Of a stretch of 64,000 nt of DNA, positions 14,127 to 26,458 are shown piece by piece. A program made the translations under genes and the position numbers. Below the pieces are notes generated by a model. The model had not been told where the DNA came from. It worked only from the letters and a program-made list of their open reading frames with translations, and made no database searches. Position 1 is the first letter of the stretch. The number at the start of each line of letters is the position of its first letter. The DNA comes from Allodiplogaster sudhausi (lineage: Eukaryota; Nematoda; Chromadorea; Rhabditida; Diplogasteridae), in NCBI GenBank assembly GCA_945643635.1, contig CALZFC010000057.1, positions 1,767,501 through 1,831,500 of the forward strand, in the 5' to 3' direction.

Positions 14127-15543
14127 CCCCTATCTCTTTCTATCCCTCTCTCTCTCTTTCTCTCTCTCTCTTTTCTCTCTCTCTCTTTTCTCTCTCTCTC
14201 TCGGACTCGCTAAGTGCATGCAAAGTAGTCAGCCGATGTAGTTGAGAGAGAGTGCCAGAGAAAGAGAGATGGAGACGGCGTGTAGGATGAAAAATGGTTT
14301 TGATGAACATTAGCCAGAGAAAAAGAAGGATCATATGAGAAAGAGTGAGGAAAGAGAGAGAGAGAGAGGGAGAGAGAGAGAGAGAGAGAATAGAAGACAG
14401 AGAGACAGAGAGAGAAAGAGAGCGAGAGAGAAAGAGAAAGAGAGAAAGAAGAAGGATGCTACCCAGCAGACGAATAGCACATGAAAGAGTCTACTTTACA
14501 CACCCCCGATCGGGAGGCTGCAGTGTGAAGAAAGCGGCCGGCCCTTCGGGATCTGGACAGTGCACAAAGTGTTCATGGAGGGATTCAAAGCAGCAAAAAA
14601 TCTCACGTTTGAATTCGCGCCATTTTGCCTTATCACGGGGTTTTAAAGGAGCTCAAAAACTCACATTTCAATTGGCGCCTTTTTTGAGACAGCATATGTG
14701 ATTTAGAGAGATGCTTCCAAATTGTAAGAAAAATAGTAATATGTACATATGTAGATCACAGTGGACTCATGAATAATTTGCAAAAAAAAATTTTCCAACA
14801 AAAAAAAACGAAAATAATATGAAGAAAACGTTAAACGACAAAGAAACTACAGGCTTAAGAAGGTTTGATATGCAGTTGATTGTTTGAGAAAAACGGATAG
14901 CTTTTAGAACCAACAAAAAAATTGTGTTCTTTTCCTATTTGAAGGACAAGAGACGGAAATGGCAATAATCATCATTGTGCAAATGAATGCAGTTGGCAGG
15001 AAGAAGAACACACGATGGTTAGTAGAAAGAGAAAGAGAGAGAGAGATAGAGAGAGAGAGAGAAAGAGAAGAAGAGAGAGCTAGACTTAGAGAGAGAGACG
15101 AAAAGAGAGTGCGACATGAGAAGAGAAAGAAAGAGAGATAGAGAGAGAGAGGCGTTTGAGGAACCGATGAGGCTGATTCCTCATTTTATGTGTGTGTACG
15201 TTGAGACCAAGTTCTCTTTTTTCACCCTGTCTTCAAACGGTGCTGGTGCTCATTGCGTGCAACTCTTCTTCTCTTTTTCTTGAACGCTGTCCATTTTTCT
15301 CTGAACGGATCTCTCTCTCTCTCTCATTCTGCTTCTTAAATTCTCTACTTTTTTTCATTTTTCGCTCTCCCTCTCTCAAGCTCATTCGCTACTTCCTCAA
15401 TCTACTTGCTCTCTCTCTATCTCTATTTCTTCTCTATTTCTCTCTCTCTCATTCTTTCTGCCTACTCTCTCTCTTTCTCCCTCTTTCTCTTTCTCCTTCT
15501 CTCTCTCTCACTCTCTCTCTCTCTCGCTCTCTCTCTCTCGCTC

Positions 15544-15593
<50 letters not shown>

Positions 15594-15770
15594 TTCTCTG
15601 TTTCTTCCCGCCCTGCCATCATTGATCATGATGCCGGCCAGAGGATGGGTGTATTGCCTGATGCACAAAAGCGTCTGTGCACGCGGCCGTCGCAATTTTC
15701 GAAGGGTCCAGCGCCCGCCTTGACATGTTTATACACCGGCCAGACAGGCGCCCTGTCGAATGGGCAGAGA

Positions 15771-15808
<38 letters not shown>

Positions 15809-16440
15809 AGTGTGAGGGAGAGAGATGGCAAGAGAATTAGGAAAAGAGAGAAGCAGATACGCTCTTACTGAATGCCAAAAGGAACGTTTAATTAATTTTT
15901 GGCAGTCGTACTCCTTAAAAGTTGCGAATTGTAAAAATTTTGATATTTATGTATATCGTGGGTCTGTGCAAGGAACGTGGGCTCTTTATCTCTCTCTTTC
16001 TCTCTCAGTGGCTCTCTCTCTCTCTCTCTCTTCCAGTAGAACTATTTGACGGCAAAAAAGTGGATGTACTTTCATGTCAGCAGCCCGTGTCGCTCTTAAT
16101 GCTGTTATGAAATCATGTGTTGTAGCCATGATCTAACATAACAATAGGCTTGGCCTTTTGCATATTGTATGTTAGAGAAGCATCTAAATTTTTTTCGTAA
16201 ATATCTAAACAGTTATAATATAACGAATTCGGCTCACAATCTCTTGAGGGAATACACACAATGCGAGTGAATTGGAGGGGGCCAATTTGAAATATGGTAA
16301 CTTTTTGCAGCCGCTGGCTGCTTGTGAAGATGCTATACAAATTCCATCTGAACTTTAAAAAAAAAGAACAAGAAAATTGTAAATCGTTCAAATTGTACAG
16401 AGAGGGAAGCAAATAGAGAGGGAAGCAGAGAGACAGAGGG

Positions 16441-16488
<48 letters not shown>

Positions 16489-17227
16489 GAGAGAGAGGGA
16501 GAGAGAGGGAGAGAGAGAAGAGAGAGAGAGATTGAAAGAAGCAAAACGAGATGTGAAACATTAGCAATTTTGTCTTTATGGAAAGCCAATTTTAAATACC
16601 TTATCTTTTTGTCGCTAGTTGCTCTTGATTAATATGCAAGACAACTTCCGGCTAAACTTGTAAAAAAAAAATAAGATAAAATCAAGATCATGTAAAATTG
16701 AAATTAATCTGCAATGTGAGAAAATTCTACCTCAATATTTGTTATATGTACATATATCCATTTCATTCAAAGAGAATATAAACATTCTAAAAAATAATTC
16801 TCCGGCCAAAACAAAAAAAAAAATATATATATATATACAATATTAAGGTTGTTTTTGAAAGAACCACACAATCTATTTCTCACCAAAGGCACAGACTGAC
16901 AACGAGCAGCTGCTATTCTTCAAACATAAACAACATTTTTTTGTCTTCTATATTAAAATAATATGTGAACAATAAAAAAAACATTCTCAATTTGTACAAC
17001 TAATTTGACAACAAAGTGTATGTATGTGCAAGGTATCTAGAGATAAACTATCTCACTAGGCAGCAATCTAAAAGAACGAATTCGCAGACGATAAATAGTA
17101 ATATTACAAACATTCCATATTGTCGGTAAATCTTTAAAAAGGATATATAGAGAGAGCGGGTCAATCGATCAGTAAACATTTTGAAGAAAAACAATACAAC
17201 CAAAAATAAATATAGAGAGAGAGGAAG

Positions 17228-17425
17228 AGTAGATCAATCGCTGATACCCTGATACCGTAATCCTGCTATTTTAATGGTCTGCTCTGAAGTAGGCAATAAT
17301 ACCCTGATACCGTAATCTTGGAAATAATCTTCCTTAAATCAGGTAAATACCACGATACCATAATCTTCTCTGAATCAGGCAATAATACCCTGATATCGTA
17401 ATCCCGTCCTTCCCTGAATCAGGCA
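17228..17425. repeat. Minisatellite at the 3' end of the RING-CH gene
   Basis: About three and a half copies of a roughly 57-bp unit built around 'aataataccctgataccgtaatc' and 'tgaatcaggc'. The stop codon of the RING-CH ligase gene lies inside the last copy (at CCTGAATCAGGC), so the repeat contributes the end of that reading frame and the start of its 3'UTR. Confidence 0.65.
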
Positions 17426-17541
17426 AAGTGGAGTCGCCAACGGATACACCCTTCGTACCACGCACACTCGGAGACGCATAGCTCGTACGCGCCAAAGACA
17501 CTGGCCAACGCGCAAGCGACGGCGATCACGCCGCAGAACTC

Positions 17542-17577
<36 letters not shown>

Positions 17578-17578
17578 A

Positions 17579-17611
<33 letters not shown>

Positions 17612-17781
17612 AAGAGAGAGAGAAAGCGAGAGAGAGAGAGAGAATTAGAGAAAGCGAGAGCAAGGGAGCGAGACAGACTGAGAGATAGAGGAAGAGGAGA
17701 GAAAGGGAGTGAGAGAGAGAGAGAGCGGTAGAACAGAAAAGGAGAGGTTTAAGGGAGAGGTACAGAGAGAGAAAGAGGCTG

Positions 17782-17822
<41 letters not shown>

Positions 17823-18329
17823 AGCAGAGAATACGAGTCTTACCGGCAGAACGAGTAGTCTGACGAGATGCACAATGAGATGGAAGGTGGAGACGAGGCA
17901 GAAGAGGCCGTAGACGAATACGCGGAAGCGATGGAGAGAAGTGGCGAGACGAGTCGTCGCAGCAGGGACACGGCGCGCCGAACGGAAGCGGCCAGAGCAG
18001 ACGGTGCAGTGCTGAGAGGAGGAGGAGGAGGAGTCAGGGGTTAGAATGGCTGGATTTAAGTGGCCAGCGAGTGTGATTCTCGGGCGTCCTCATCTTTTCT
18101 TACGCTCTCGAACTCTCTTTTTCATCTCTGTCTCTTAATCTCTTATCTCTTTCACACACTCTCTCTCTCTATCTACCTCTCTTTCTCTCCTTTTTCTCTC
18201 TCTCTCTCGCTCTCTCTCTAACAAGCTGTGCCTGACCTCATCGACGATCTTGCAGTGGCGCGCCCACTCGTTGAGGCAGGACACGTGCGCGTAGCGGAGA
18301 GTTCCATCGCATCTGAAATACGAGAGAAT

Positions 18330-18378
<49 letters not shown>

Positions 18379-19288
18379 AGAGAGACAGAGAGAGAAAGAG
18401 AGAAGAGAGAGTGAGAGAGGGAGACAGAGAGAGTGTGAGAGAGAAAGAGAGGAGAGAGAGAGAGTGGTAAAGGAGGGAGAGGAGTTGAACAGGAATTTTG
18501 CTAACTAAAGAGTAATAAAGTTAGAAAGAGAAAGAGTGTTTCGCAAGCCATGAAGAAAACACGATTGACGGACGGATGAGAAAGTAGGAACCAGACAAAT
18601 TGCTACAGTTAATGGAAGTGATGAAAAGAGCTAATTCAAGCCGGAGTTTTCAGCTTCTTGAAAGTATCAAATGTCTTGATGATTATCCTCTGCGAACAAC
18701 AAATGTAGATAAGCGCGAATTCAAAATTCTTTTTCAACTGCTTTAAGGCCAGGGAGAGAGAGAGAGAGAGAGGAGAAACGAGACAGAGATTAAGAGAGAC
18801 GCAGAACGCGAGAGAGAGAGAGAGAAATAGAGAGAGAGAGAAATAGAGAGAGAGAGAGAGAGACCTGCAAGGGCGGATGAGTAGCTGCGCGCCGTCCTCG
18901 CACACTGCCTCCAGGCAGATGCGGCACTCGTTGCAGGCGTCGCGAGAATCGAGGTGCTTAATTAAGTAATACTCTTAATCAATTGAATCAATTCTTATTA
19001 AAAAAACAAACAAATAAAAGAAATCGAAGAAAAATATATATAGGTAATGTTTCTTTTTTTTCAAATTTGAAAAAAAATTTATTCTAATTAAAACGATTTC
19101 TTCGATTTATTTCTCTTGCGACAGAAGAATAAATATATGTACATATAAAATTTTTTTAACGCTTTAGCAATTTAAACAGATAAAAAATAGATTTTAAAAA
19201 GTAAATAAAAAAATTTAAATAGAATAAAATTCACCTCGGCCGAGACTTTGGAAGAGCCGGCGGCGGCCGAAGTGCACTGGGGAGCCAT
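17419..19288 (-). CDS. MARCH-type RING-CH membrane E3 ubiquitin ligase
   Basis: Predicted 170-residue protein in five exons on the minus strand: 19235-19288, 18865-18956, 18237-18312, 17844-18011 and 17419-17541. All junctions have GT-AG sites and compatible phases. The RING-CH (C4HC3) finger spans about residues 25-75: CRIC, then PCRC at an exon junction, then YAHVSCLNEW with the His and the Cys ligands, and finally CTVC. Two hydrophobic segments follow (around residues 106-129 and 131-150), the usual MARCH layout of an N-terminal finger and two membrane helices. Proteins of this family transfer ubiquitin to membrane proteins in endosomes or the ER; this function is inferred from family. The start ATG lies two bases after a good 3' splice site (CTCTTCCAG), suggesting a 5'UTR intron or trans-splicing. 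Introns 2-4 are filled with GA/CT repeats. The C-terminal tail is short and ends within a minisatellite, so truncation is possible. Confidence 0.9.
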
Positions 19289-19299
19289 TGCTGGAAGAG

Positions 19300-20770
19300 G
19301 GAGGACGAAGAAGCTGCAATGGTTTACAACTCGTTAACAGTTGGGTCTTCTTTCTTGGCGGGAAATGTAAAAATTGTAATAAATAAAATATAAAAAAAAC
19401 ATGGAAGTTCGGCGAGAAACGAGTTGGAAACTGTGTGATGGTGAACGAGAGAGCAAGAGAAAGGGAGAGAAATAGAGAAATAAAAAAGAGTCAGTGTAGG
19501 GCCGCGCTTATGTAATTTATGATGCGGTTTTAGAAGTGTTCCTATAAAAAGAGATCGGAGGTGAATGATCATGCCAATGGAGAGACAAGAAAGTTTCCCT
19601 CACTTGTCTCTCTGATATCAAAGGGCTGCTGGACGAGCAATATAGATGAAATATGGGAAGAGAGTGAGAGATAGAGAGAGAGAGAGAGAGATATCGAGAC
19701 AGAGAGAAAGAGAGAGAGAGATATATATCGAGAGAGAGAGAGAGAGGCAGAGAGAGAGAGAGAAAGCAAGAGAAATGGAGAAAGCAAGAGAGGAATAAGA
19801 CAATGCATCCATTTTACAATAGTTGCAACACCATGATGCAGAAATTGCACAAGCAGACATAGAGTATTACCGCGACCGTCAAACTTTCAATTCACAAACA
19901 TTCAGAAAACAACAAAAAAAAAGATTATACAAATTCTAGAAAAAAGTATTGTATTTGCAAAAGAGCGTAAGATTGTTGTTTAAGTCTATTTTGGCTTATC
20001 AAAAAAGGTAAACATGCATAGTTGTTGTTTACATATTTTTGCTCGAAATGCGTCAGCAGTCAATACAAGCAGAGAATGTGTTTGCGAGAGCACAAAAGGA
20101 GGTTTCAGTGGTTTGCGCCGCGAAAAGAAAAGAACTTGGCCTAATCGATCAGAGAGTCAGCCGAACCCTCTTTTGCAGATGATGCTCGAATTCGCACACA
20201 CTCTGCCCTTCGTCCTTAACGACCGTGTCTCTCTCTCGCTCTCTCTTTCTCTCGCTCTCTCTTTCTCTCGCTCTCTCTTTCTCTCGCTCTATCTTTCTCT
20301 CGCTCTCTCTATCTCTCTTCAGCTCTCCCTCCATCCCTCTCTCCCTCTTCCTCTCTCCCTCTCTCTCTCATTCTCTCTCGCTTCGTCCAACTTTCCACCT
20401 TTCGCGGTTTCGCCACTGTAATGTTTTCCCTTTTCTTTCTATTTCTCTATCTAACTCTCACTCTCTCTCTTTCTCTATCTAGCTCACTCTCTCCCTCTCC
20501 CCATCCTCTCGGTCGTCTCTTCACCTCTGCAAATATCACACAACAGAGCCAAAGACGAGTTTAGACAAGGTCGCATGTTCTCTATCGCCGCTAATTAGGT
20601 CATGAAAGGAGAGAAAGATTAGATAGGGCCTTGTTATTGTTGTTGTTGTTGTTGTTTTAGTTGCTCTTTTTTAAACACTTCAACGGGAATCAAGTTTTCA
20701 TGACATGGAGTAAGCTGCTTATTAACTATCACTAATTAGATGCAACGAGTAGCTGCCGATTATCTTCCAA
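19300..20770. other. Intergenic stretch with GA and CT tracts
   Basis: Contains a GA tract at about 19660-19790, AT-rich unique sequence, a CT tract at about 20225-20510 and a short (TTG)n run near 20635. No exon chain could be supported. The open frame from 20014 runs into the CT tract and is not convincing. Confidence 0.5.
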
Positions 20771-20771
20771 T

Positions 20772-21223
20772 TTAAAGGAAGTATCCGACGAAAGAATACC
20801 GTATCTAATAAAATTACGTTTCAAACTGTGCTAAACTCCCAACTGAGCCTTTTTTGAGCGCCCGCTACAAAATTTCAAATATGAAACGTATGTGTCTCTA
20901 ACCTCTCTCGACTTCTTTCATTGTCTCGCTTTTCTCTAACGTCTGTATCTGTCATCCCTTGGTGAAAATGATGTGCTAAGTGGGCAAGACGGTCAGAGAC
21001 TGCCTCTTCTTCCCACCCGTTGGCACTCCTTGCTTGGATTTGAGCATACACCGGGTGCATCGACAGAGACGTTTTCTACCGTATTCCAAAGAACAAATGC
21101 AAATTTCTGGCTAAATACTGACTTTCGTAAAGCGGGATCACCTCTGATCGATCTTTTAGGACAGACTTGATCATATTGGAATAGAAAAGAAGAAGTTATT
21201 TTTTCGTCGGATATTTCCTTTAA
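20772..21223. mobile_element. TTAA-flanked inverted-repeat element, copy A
   Basis: Bounded by TTAA on both sides. The left end begins AAGGAAGTATCCGACGAA after the TTAA, and the right end is its inverted form (TTCGTCGGATATTTCCTT). The internal sequence of about 400 bp differs from copies B and C and carries no credible transposase frame, so it is a non-autonomous element. TTAA target duplications are typical of the piggyBac superfamily; assignment is inference. Confidence 0.7.
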
Positions 21224-22799
21224 ATTATAAGACCTGAAAGCTAAAATCTTGGAAAAATGTCTCCAAAATTCTAGAAAAAAAAAATTGAAAATTGAAAATT
21301 ACCTAAAAGAGTTACTTACTTAGCAAAGAAAACGTTAACTTAGTTACTTAGTTAGCGAATCATCATTAAAAACAACCCAATTCAAATCATAAGCGCTAAA
21401 TTTTTTTTACCAGAGAGCGCACATTTTCTGGAGTCTGTAAGTAAGGGTTTCTCTGATTTGGATAGGAGCCCGTGTTAGTAGCATCATTTTTTTCCTGTCC
21501 CTTTGCACAGGGAGGAGTGCTATATATGGAAGGAAATAGAGATAGGGCTTCTATTGAGGTGGTTAGATCTGTTCCATACGGGAGACTATGTGGATGCATG
21601 GCAGTTTAAGAAAAATACATATCTGCCTGAAAACATTCTTGTATACCGCCACACTCCAATGGCATATCAGGTAGTTTGTTTGTCTCGTTTTTGTACGACT
21701 ATCAACGTGAGAGGAATACCACACACGATAAGACACCCCTAGGGCTCACAAAAAAGGGGAATGCGGAGGGAGGTCGAGGAAGGAGGGCGGGAGGGTGGGG
21801 GGAGATGGGGATGGGGCTGGGCAACGGCCAACTGGAACTATTCAAGATGACGAACAGTGGACTTCTTTTAGTACCGAGATTATTTAACAGAATAATAAGA
21901 TAGGGTAAGTGATTGATTTGAGAGTAACGCACCAGCTGTAAATGTCTTATCTTAGAAAAGAGTAAGTGATTGATCTGAGAGTGACGCACCAGCTGTAGAA
22001 AAAAAGTTGAATTTTCAGCCTGCAATTGGGTGCTTTATTGGTACTGTAACAACAACGGCGTAGTAGTAACCTACCTTTAACTTAACTAATTAAATTCATG
22101 AAAAATATCATCGCGATGTTGAAAGAATTAACACATTTCAATTTTTTAAAGATGATCATACAGTTTAATCATTGGCGCTCTTTTATAGCAACTATGCTTA
22201 TCAGATCCGCCGGTTGCAGTCTTTTAAGTTTTAGTTTATTACTTCTCGTTTCCTGCTTTTTTTCTGCAATAGAGATAAGGATGGATAAAGTTGTGATAAC
22301 TAATCATTTATGTAATTAAGAATTTCAGCATGTGGAATAAACTGAATTAGTAAATTTAATTTTTGTTCTATTTGGTGTAGGGATAGGGATGGGGAATCGA
22401 GGTCACCACGAACAAAAAAAGGATCTTTTCTCTGGAGATGAGGTGCAGTGAACTACTCTAATGGCAAGGTGCTGTACTGTTTAAGAGAACGTAATTAAGA
22501 TTTAAGAAAAATACGGCTAGGGAGAGAGGGCCAAACAAATTGGAAGGGGAATTGAGAGAGGAGGGGGCTCAGGTGAAGAAGGTCCATGATTCTATAGCAG
22601 TCGACCCGAAAATCAGATGGAAATTGTGTGAATTACTGTTACTGTAACAAAGACAGCGTTATAAAATAAAAAAATTCAGCATGAATTAATAAAATTAATT
22701 TTTTTATAGTTGATGATGTACAGACCGATCAATGCTCTCACCACTCTATGCGCTATTTTATAGCAACAACGCGCATTCGATCCACCTGTTCGAGACTTT
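21224..22799. other. Non-coding region with local duplications
   Basis: No gene seen. A unit of about 57 bp ('gtaagtgattgatttgagag...gcaccagctgta') occurs twice at about 21906-22005. Sequence around 22040-22300 is recognisably repeated at about 22640-22800 and after copy B of the TTAA element (for example 'ttttatagcaac' and 'tactgtaacaa' blocks), showing an old tandem duplication into which copy B inserted. Confidence 0.5.
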
Positions 22800-23085
22800 T
22801 TAAAGGAGGTATCCGGGGAATAATTAACCTATGTTTTTTTTCTATGTGAACAAGTTCACCCTGACGTAAAACATTTCTCCAGAAAGTTTGAACGATTTTC
22901 TTAAATTACATTCTGAGAAATAGTAACATGAAAACTGGCGGGTAGAGAATTAGCTACGGTAGGTCATGGCCGCCATTCTATTTCACACGCTCTCTCGACC
23001 GAGCGACAGGCAACTTTATGAGCGCGCGCATTCAAACTGGTTCTCTAGCGCTACTGTAGAATTATTCGCCGGATACTTTCTTTAA
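22800..23085. mobile_element. TTAA-flanked inverted-repeat element, copy B
   Basis: About 286 bp, bounded by TTAA at both ends with inverted termini (AAGGAGGTATCCGG on the left; CCGGATACTTTCTT on the right). Its interior is the reverse complement of most of copy C at 32320-32604 (shared blocks: 'tgagcgcgcgcattcaaact', 'cgaccgagcgacaggcaac', 'gtagagaattagctacggta'). Non-autonomous. Confidence 0.8.
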
Positions 23086-23625
23086 AGTTTTATATAATTA
23101 TTTCTCGTTATCTTGTTTTTTTTTAAATAGAGATAAATAATTTAGTAGACATAATAAAAGAAGGAATGCAGGTGCAAGTTCGACCAAGCAGTGTGATAGA
23201 ATTAATTAGACGACGATAATTACTGGGATAGTTAATTGCGAAAAATGTAAACGCGAATTAGCTCGTGAGCATTCGTAATGATAAAGTTTGCTCTGACTCT
23301 CACGGATGGCGCCTTCATACAGGTGTACGTGTGGATTCATATGAAATTCATGACGGATTTCATTTGTTTTCTTCCTGGCAATTGGTCCGTAACTTATGAA
23401 GGAAAAGAGCGAGCTGCAGGTATACTGAATAAAAAAAAAGAATATATATTATTCAGCGGGTAGAGTTGCTGAAAATAAGCTTATTGTTGGTTAAAAGAAA
23501 ACATCAAAGGAATGCAATTTCTTTAGATCTTTCAATTTTTTTAATGGTTGTACATTTAGAATAGAAAAGGAAATGGAGTGAAATTCATCTAAAAAAAAGC
23601 ATGAAACAGTGCAGGCTATTAGAAT

Positions 23626-23674
<49 letters not shown>

Positions 23675-24024
23675 AGATAGAGGGAGATGAGAAAGAGAGA
23701 GAGAGAGTAAGAGAGAGGGCGAAGATGAGTGACGTTCAGATAGAGAGACAGTTAGAGAGAGAGAGAGAGCAAGAAAGAGAAACATAGAGAGACAGACAGT
23801 TAGAGAGAGAGAGAAAGAGAGAGAGAGACTTGGAGAGGGAGAGACAGTAAACAGTTCCAACATTATAGAATACCATCATCATCCATAGTGGATAGTGTTC
23901 CTGGAGGAGAATGTGAAGACGAATGAATACAATCGACAATGAAAATCAGATAAGATAGTATCGGCAGACGAGGCTGTGATAGAGGAAGAGAGGAAGAGAG
24001 AGCGAAAGACACTGGCAGTAATAG

Positions 24025-24067
<43 letters not shown>

Positions 24068-24523
24068 AGAGAGAGAGAGAGACAGACAGATAGATAGAGA
24101 GATAGAGAGGGGCAGGGAAACAGGGAAGATGTAAACAAAGATTGCCAGAGGCAGGAATGAGCGGGAGCGTTGAAAGGGAAAAAGAAGTCGAAGAAATGCA
24201 TGTGTATGTATGTACATATGTACCTTGTCTTTGCCTCGCAATCTTTTCAATTATAATACGTAAGTATCAGGCTAATGGTTTTGTTAAAAAAAAACTCTAC
24301 ATGCCAGCTTCGAATGACTCATTTCCAGTGCCAACATTATACATAACATTTTATTATAACTATAAGAAAATAAATAAATATGTATATACATAAATAGAAC
24401 TACATATACTAAATCAAGTGAAAAATGCCCATATCCGTACCAAAGGCAAGGAAACTGAAATAGAAATTTATTTTCTTCTAGCGTCCCGTCTGCAAATGAT
24501 CTAAGAGCCGAATGATCTCCTCG

Positions 24524-24557
24524 TCACGTCATAATTTTCAATTTCTCCATCACGTCA
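24524..24557. promoter_or_regulatory. Pair of TCACGTCA motifs
   Basis: Two identical TCACGTCA octamers (24524-24531 and 24550-24557), one base off the CRE palindrome, lie 26 bp apart in direct orientation. A full TGACGTCA follows at 25087. They could be bZIP sites for the 25.6-kb gene; this is inference. Confidence 0.3.
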
Positions 24558-25086
24558 TGCATACAGCAGCAGTTCAAGTTTGAGGGATCACACATCTTTT
24601 AATCTTCATTTTCTGCTCTCGTTCTGCGAGATCATCGCCCAATCCTGTTTCCATTCTATTTTACGGTTTGCGCTCTCTAATTTCGGCAAGGCTACTCTAA
24701 ATCTATCGCTTTTTTCCTTTCTATGTCTCTTCCTTTCCTCTTCCTTTGTCTCTCTCTCTCTCTCTCTTCCTCCCTTTTCTCTTCTCACCTGTTCACTTTT
24801 CTCAATTTCCCGCACCTTTTCGCTCATTTATTTCTTTAATTGTTCTTTCTCACCTTCTATCTGGTTTCCGCCTTTTTCTTTCGCTCTCGCTCTCTCTCCC
24901 TCTCTCTCACTCTTTCTCTCCCTCTCCTTCTCCCTCTCTCTCTCTCTCTCGCTCTTCTCTAACTTCCTCGTTTTCCATCTCTATTATCCCCTAGCGCGAA
25001 CGAACGTTCTCTACAAGACACGGAAGAGAGCAGCAAGTGATGAAATGCGAATCAAACCGCCCTCGCAACTGATAAAAGTACACTTG

Positions 25087-25094
25087 TGACGTCA
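25087..25094. promoter_or_regulatory. CRE-like palindrome TGACGTCA
   Basis: A perfect TGACGTCA about 500 bp upstream of the small membrane-protein ORF at 25602. It is a possible CREB/ATF site. Confidence 0.3.
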
Positions 25095-25601
25095 TTTGCA
25101 CAGAAATCAACACACAGGAAAGCATCTCGATTTCAGCGCCTTCCTCCACCCTGTCCAACATCCATTTCTCTGGCGACTACTTCATATTAAAGCAGAGCGC
25201 GCCGACTGGCCACAAGCAATGTTCTTCAATCCATTGGTTCGCTTCATCGCTTATATTATAATGTATTCGTTGTTTGCCTGAGTTTAGACTCCTCTTTAAT
25301 GTTCTTATTTTCCAGCTCTAATATCGCTAGTGTCAATTGCTTCGCATTTCATAATAGCAATTCTGCCTCAACCTTTTCACAATTCGTTCATAAAAGAGTT
25401 AATTGTCGTGCTCACTTATCGTATTCGTCAAATTTTTAATATTTTGATTTTAGAACAGCATTTCACAGATCGCTGAAATGGATAATTATTCTGGGCAACA
25501 ATTTTTCGTAATTCTTGCATGACATAGCCAGTTGTACCGTGATCGAATATTTTTTTATCAATTTAACTTTGCCCAACATTTTACAGATCACTGAAACCAA
25601 A

Positions 25602-25820
25602 ATGGCCTATGACTCGGTTTCGCTGAAGCAGCAGCTTGGCTACGTGGACTATCTCGGCGTGGTCGTCGTGCTGCTCTGCTTCGCCGCTACCGTAATCATT
25701 CTCTCCGTTACCGTACTCCCGATTCTCGTGGCGAGAGACAGCGAGGCAATCAAACTCTACAATGGCCGGTGCGCTCCTGTTAAGGCATGGCGAAAGATGA
25801 GGAATGAACAAGTGAAATGA
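25602..25820 (+). CDS. Small single-pass membrane protein, unidentified
   Basis: A 72-residue ORF starting MAYDSVSLKQQLGYVDYLG. Residues about 18-43 (VVVVLLCFAATVIILSVTV and following) form one strong membrane helix, followed by a basic, soluble tail ending MRNEQVK. There is no clear cleavable signal peptide; a single-pass anchor is more likely. A good 3' splice site (ATTTTACAG) lies 14 nt before the ATG, so the CDS probably follows a 5'UTR intron or trans-splice site. A near-duplicate of this splice site and leader (CACAGATCGCTGAAATG) occurs at about 25467, in front of a 14-codon frame, suggesting a partial duplication of the leader. I do not recognise the family. Codon use and the compact structure favour a real gene. 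Confidence 0.5.
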   Translation: MAYDSVSLKQQLGYVDYLGVVVVLLCFAATVIILSVTVLPILVARDSEAIKLYNGRCAPVKAWRKMRNEQVK

Positions 25821-26458
25821 CGGCAATTAACTTTCCTAATTAGTAGATTTTTGGTGGAATTTCGTAATTTCCACATATTTATTGCAAAATATCCATAATT
25901 ATGTAATGTTATTACTAGATGGTAATATGTTTCATATATGCCTTCGTAATTTAGCATTGTACACCGCACATTTTAATTTAAATTCTGCCAATTTGAATTT
26001 AGAAGGCATCAAAGTTGACTTTCTTACTGGTAATTTACCCGTTCACAAATTCAATCTAGCAATATCTAATGGATATTTGCAAATACCTAGCATCAGAATA
26101 ATCCAGCATGATAAACCAATTGGCAAAACTACCGTATAATTTTCACACAACCACTTGCTCAATATTAACTTTTGTACACAATTTGTTGTAGTTGAATTAT
26201 GGGAATCAGAAAATTTGTCTCCTTTAAATGTATATTTATCGATCCTCAGTGAGAGGAAGAGCCGGGCTGCTAGCCAGACAAGGAATGCTGGGGGGGGGGG
26301 TAATAAGGCGAAGATTACTGATTTAGCAACCGCAGCAGCAGTCATCCATCCTTGAAAGATTAGAGAAAAAAAGTGGAATTAATTAGACTTGTAATTAATC
26401 AATTAATTGTAATAAGATTTGGAGAGTTTTAAATTAATAAAAAAAAAACATTTTATTT

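Larger units (their letters stand above)
23086..25420. other. Intergenic stretch with GA and CT tracts
   Basis: GA tracts lie at about 23625-23850 and 23985-24110 and a CT tract at 24745-24960. AT-rich sequence in between shows no exon chain I could support. CRE-like sites at 24524, 24550 and 25087 are listed separately. Confidence 0.5.

Noticed and set aside
23278..23463. 61-codon plus-strand frame (IKFALTLTDGAFIQVYVW...)
   Set aside because: No signal, domain or splice context. The adjacent sequence is transposon-derived and duplicated non-coding DNA.
25882..26139. Plus-strand frame between the 25.6-kb gene and the pseudogene
   Set aside because: AT-rich, with no clear start, no motif and no splice signals; compatible with chance.
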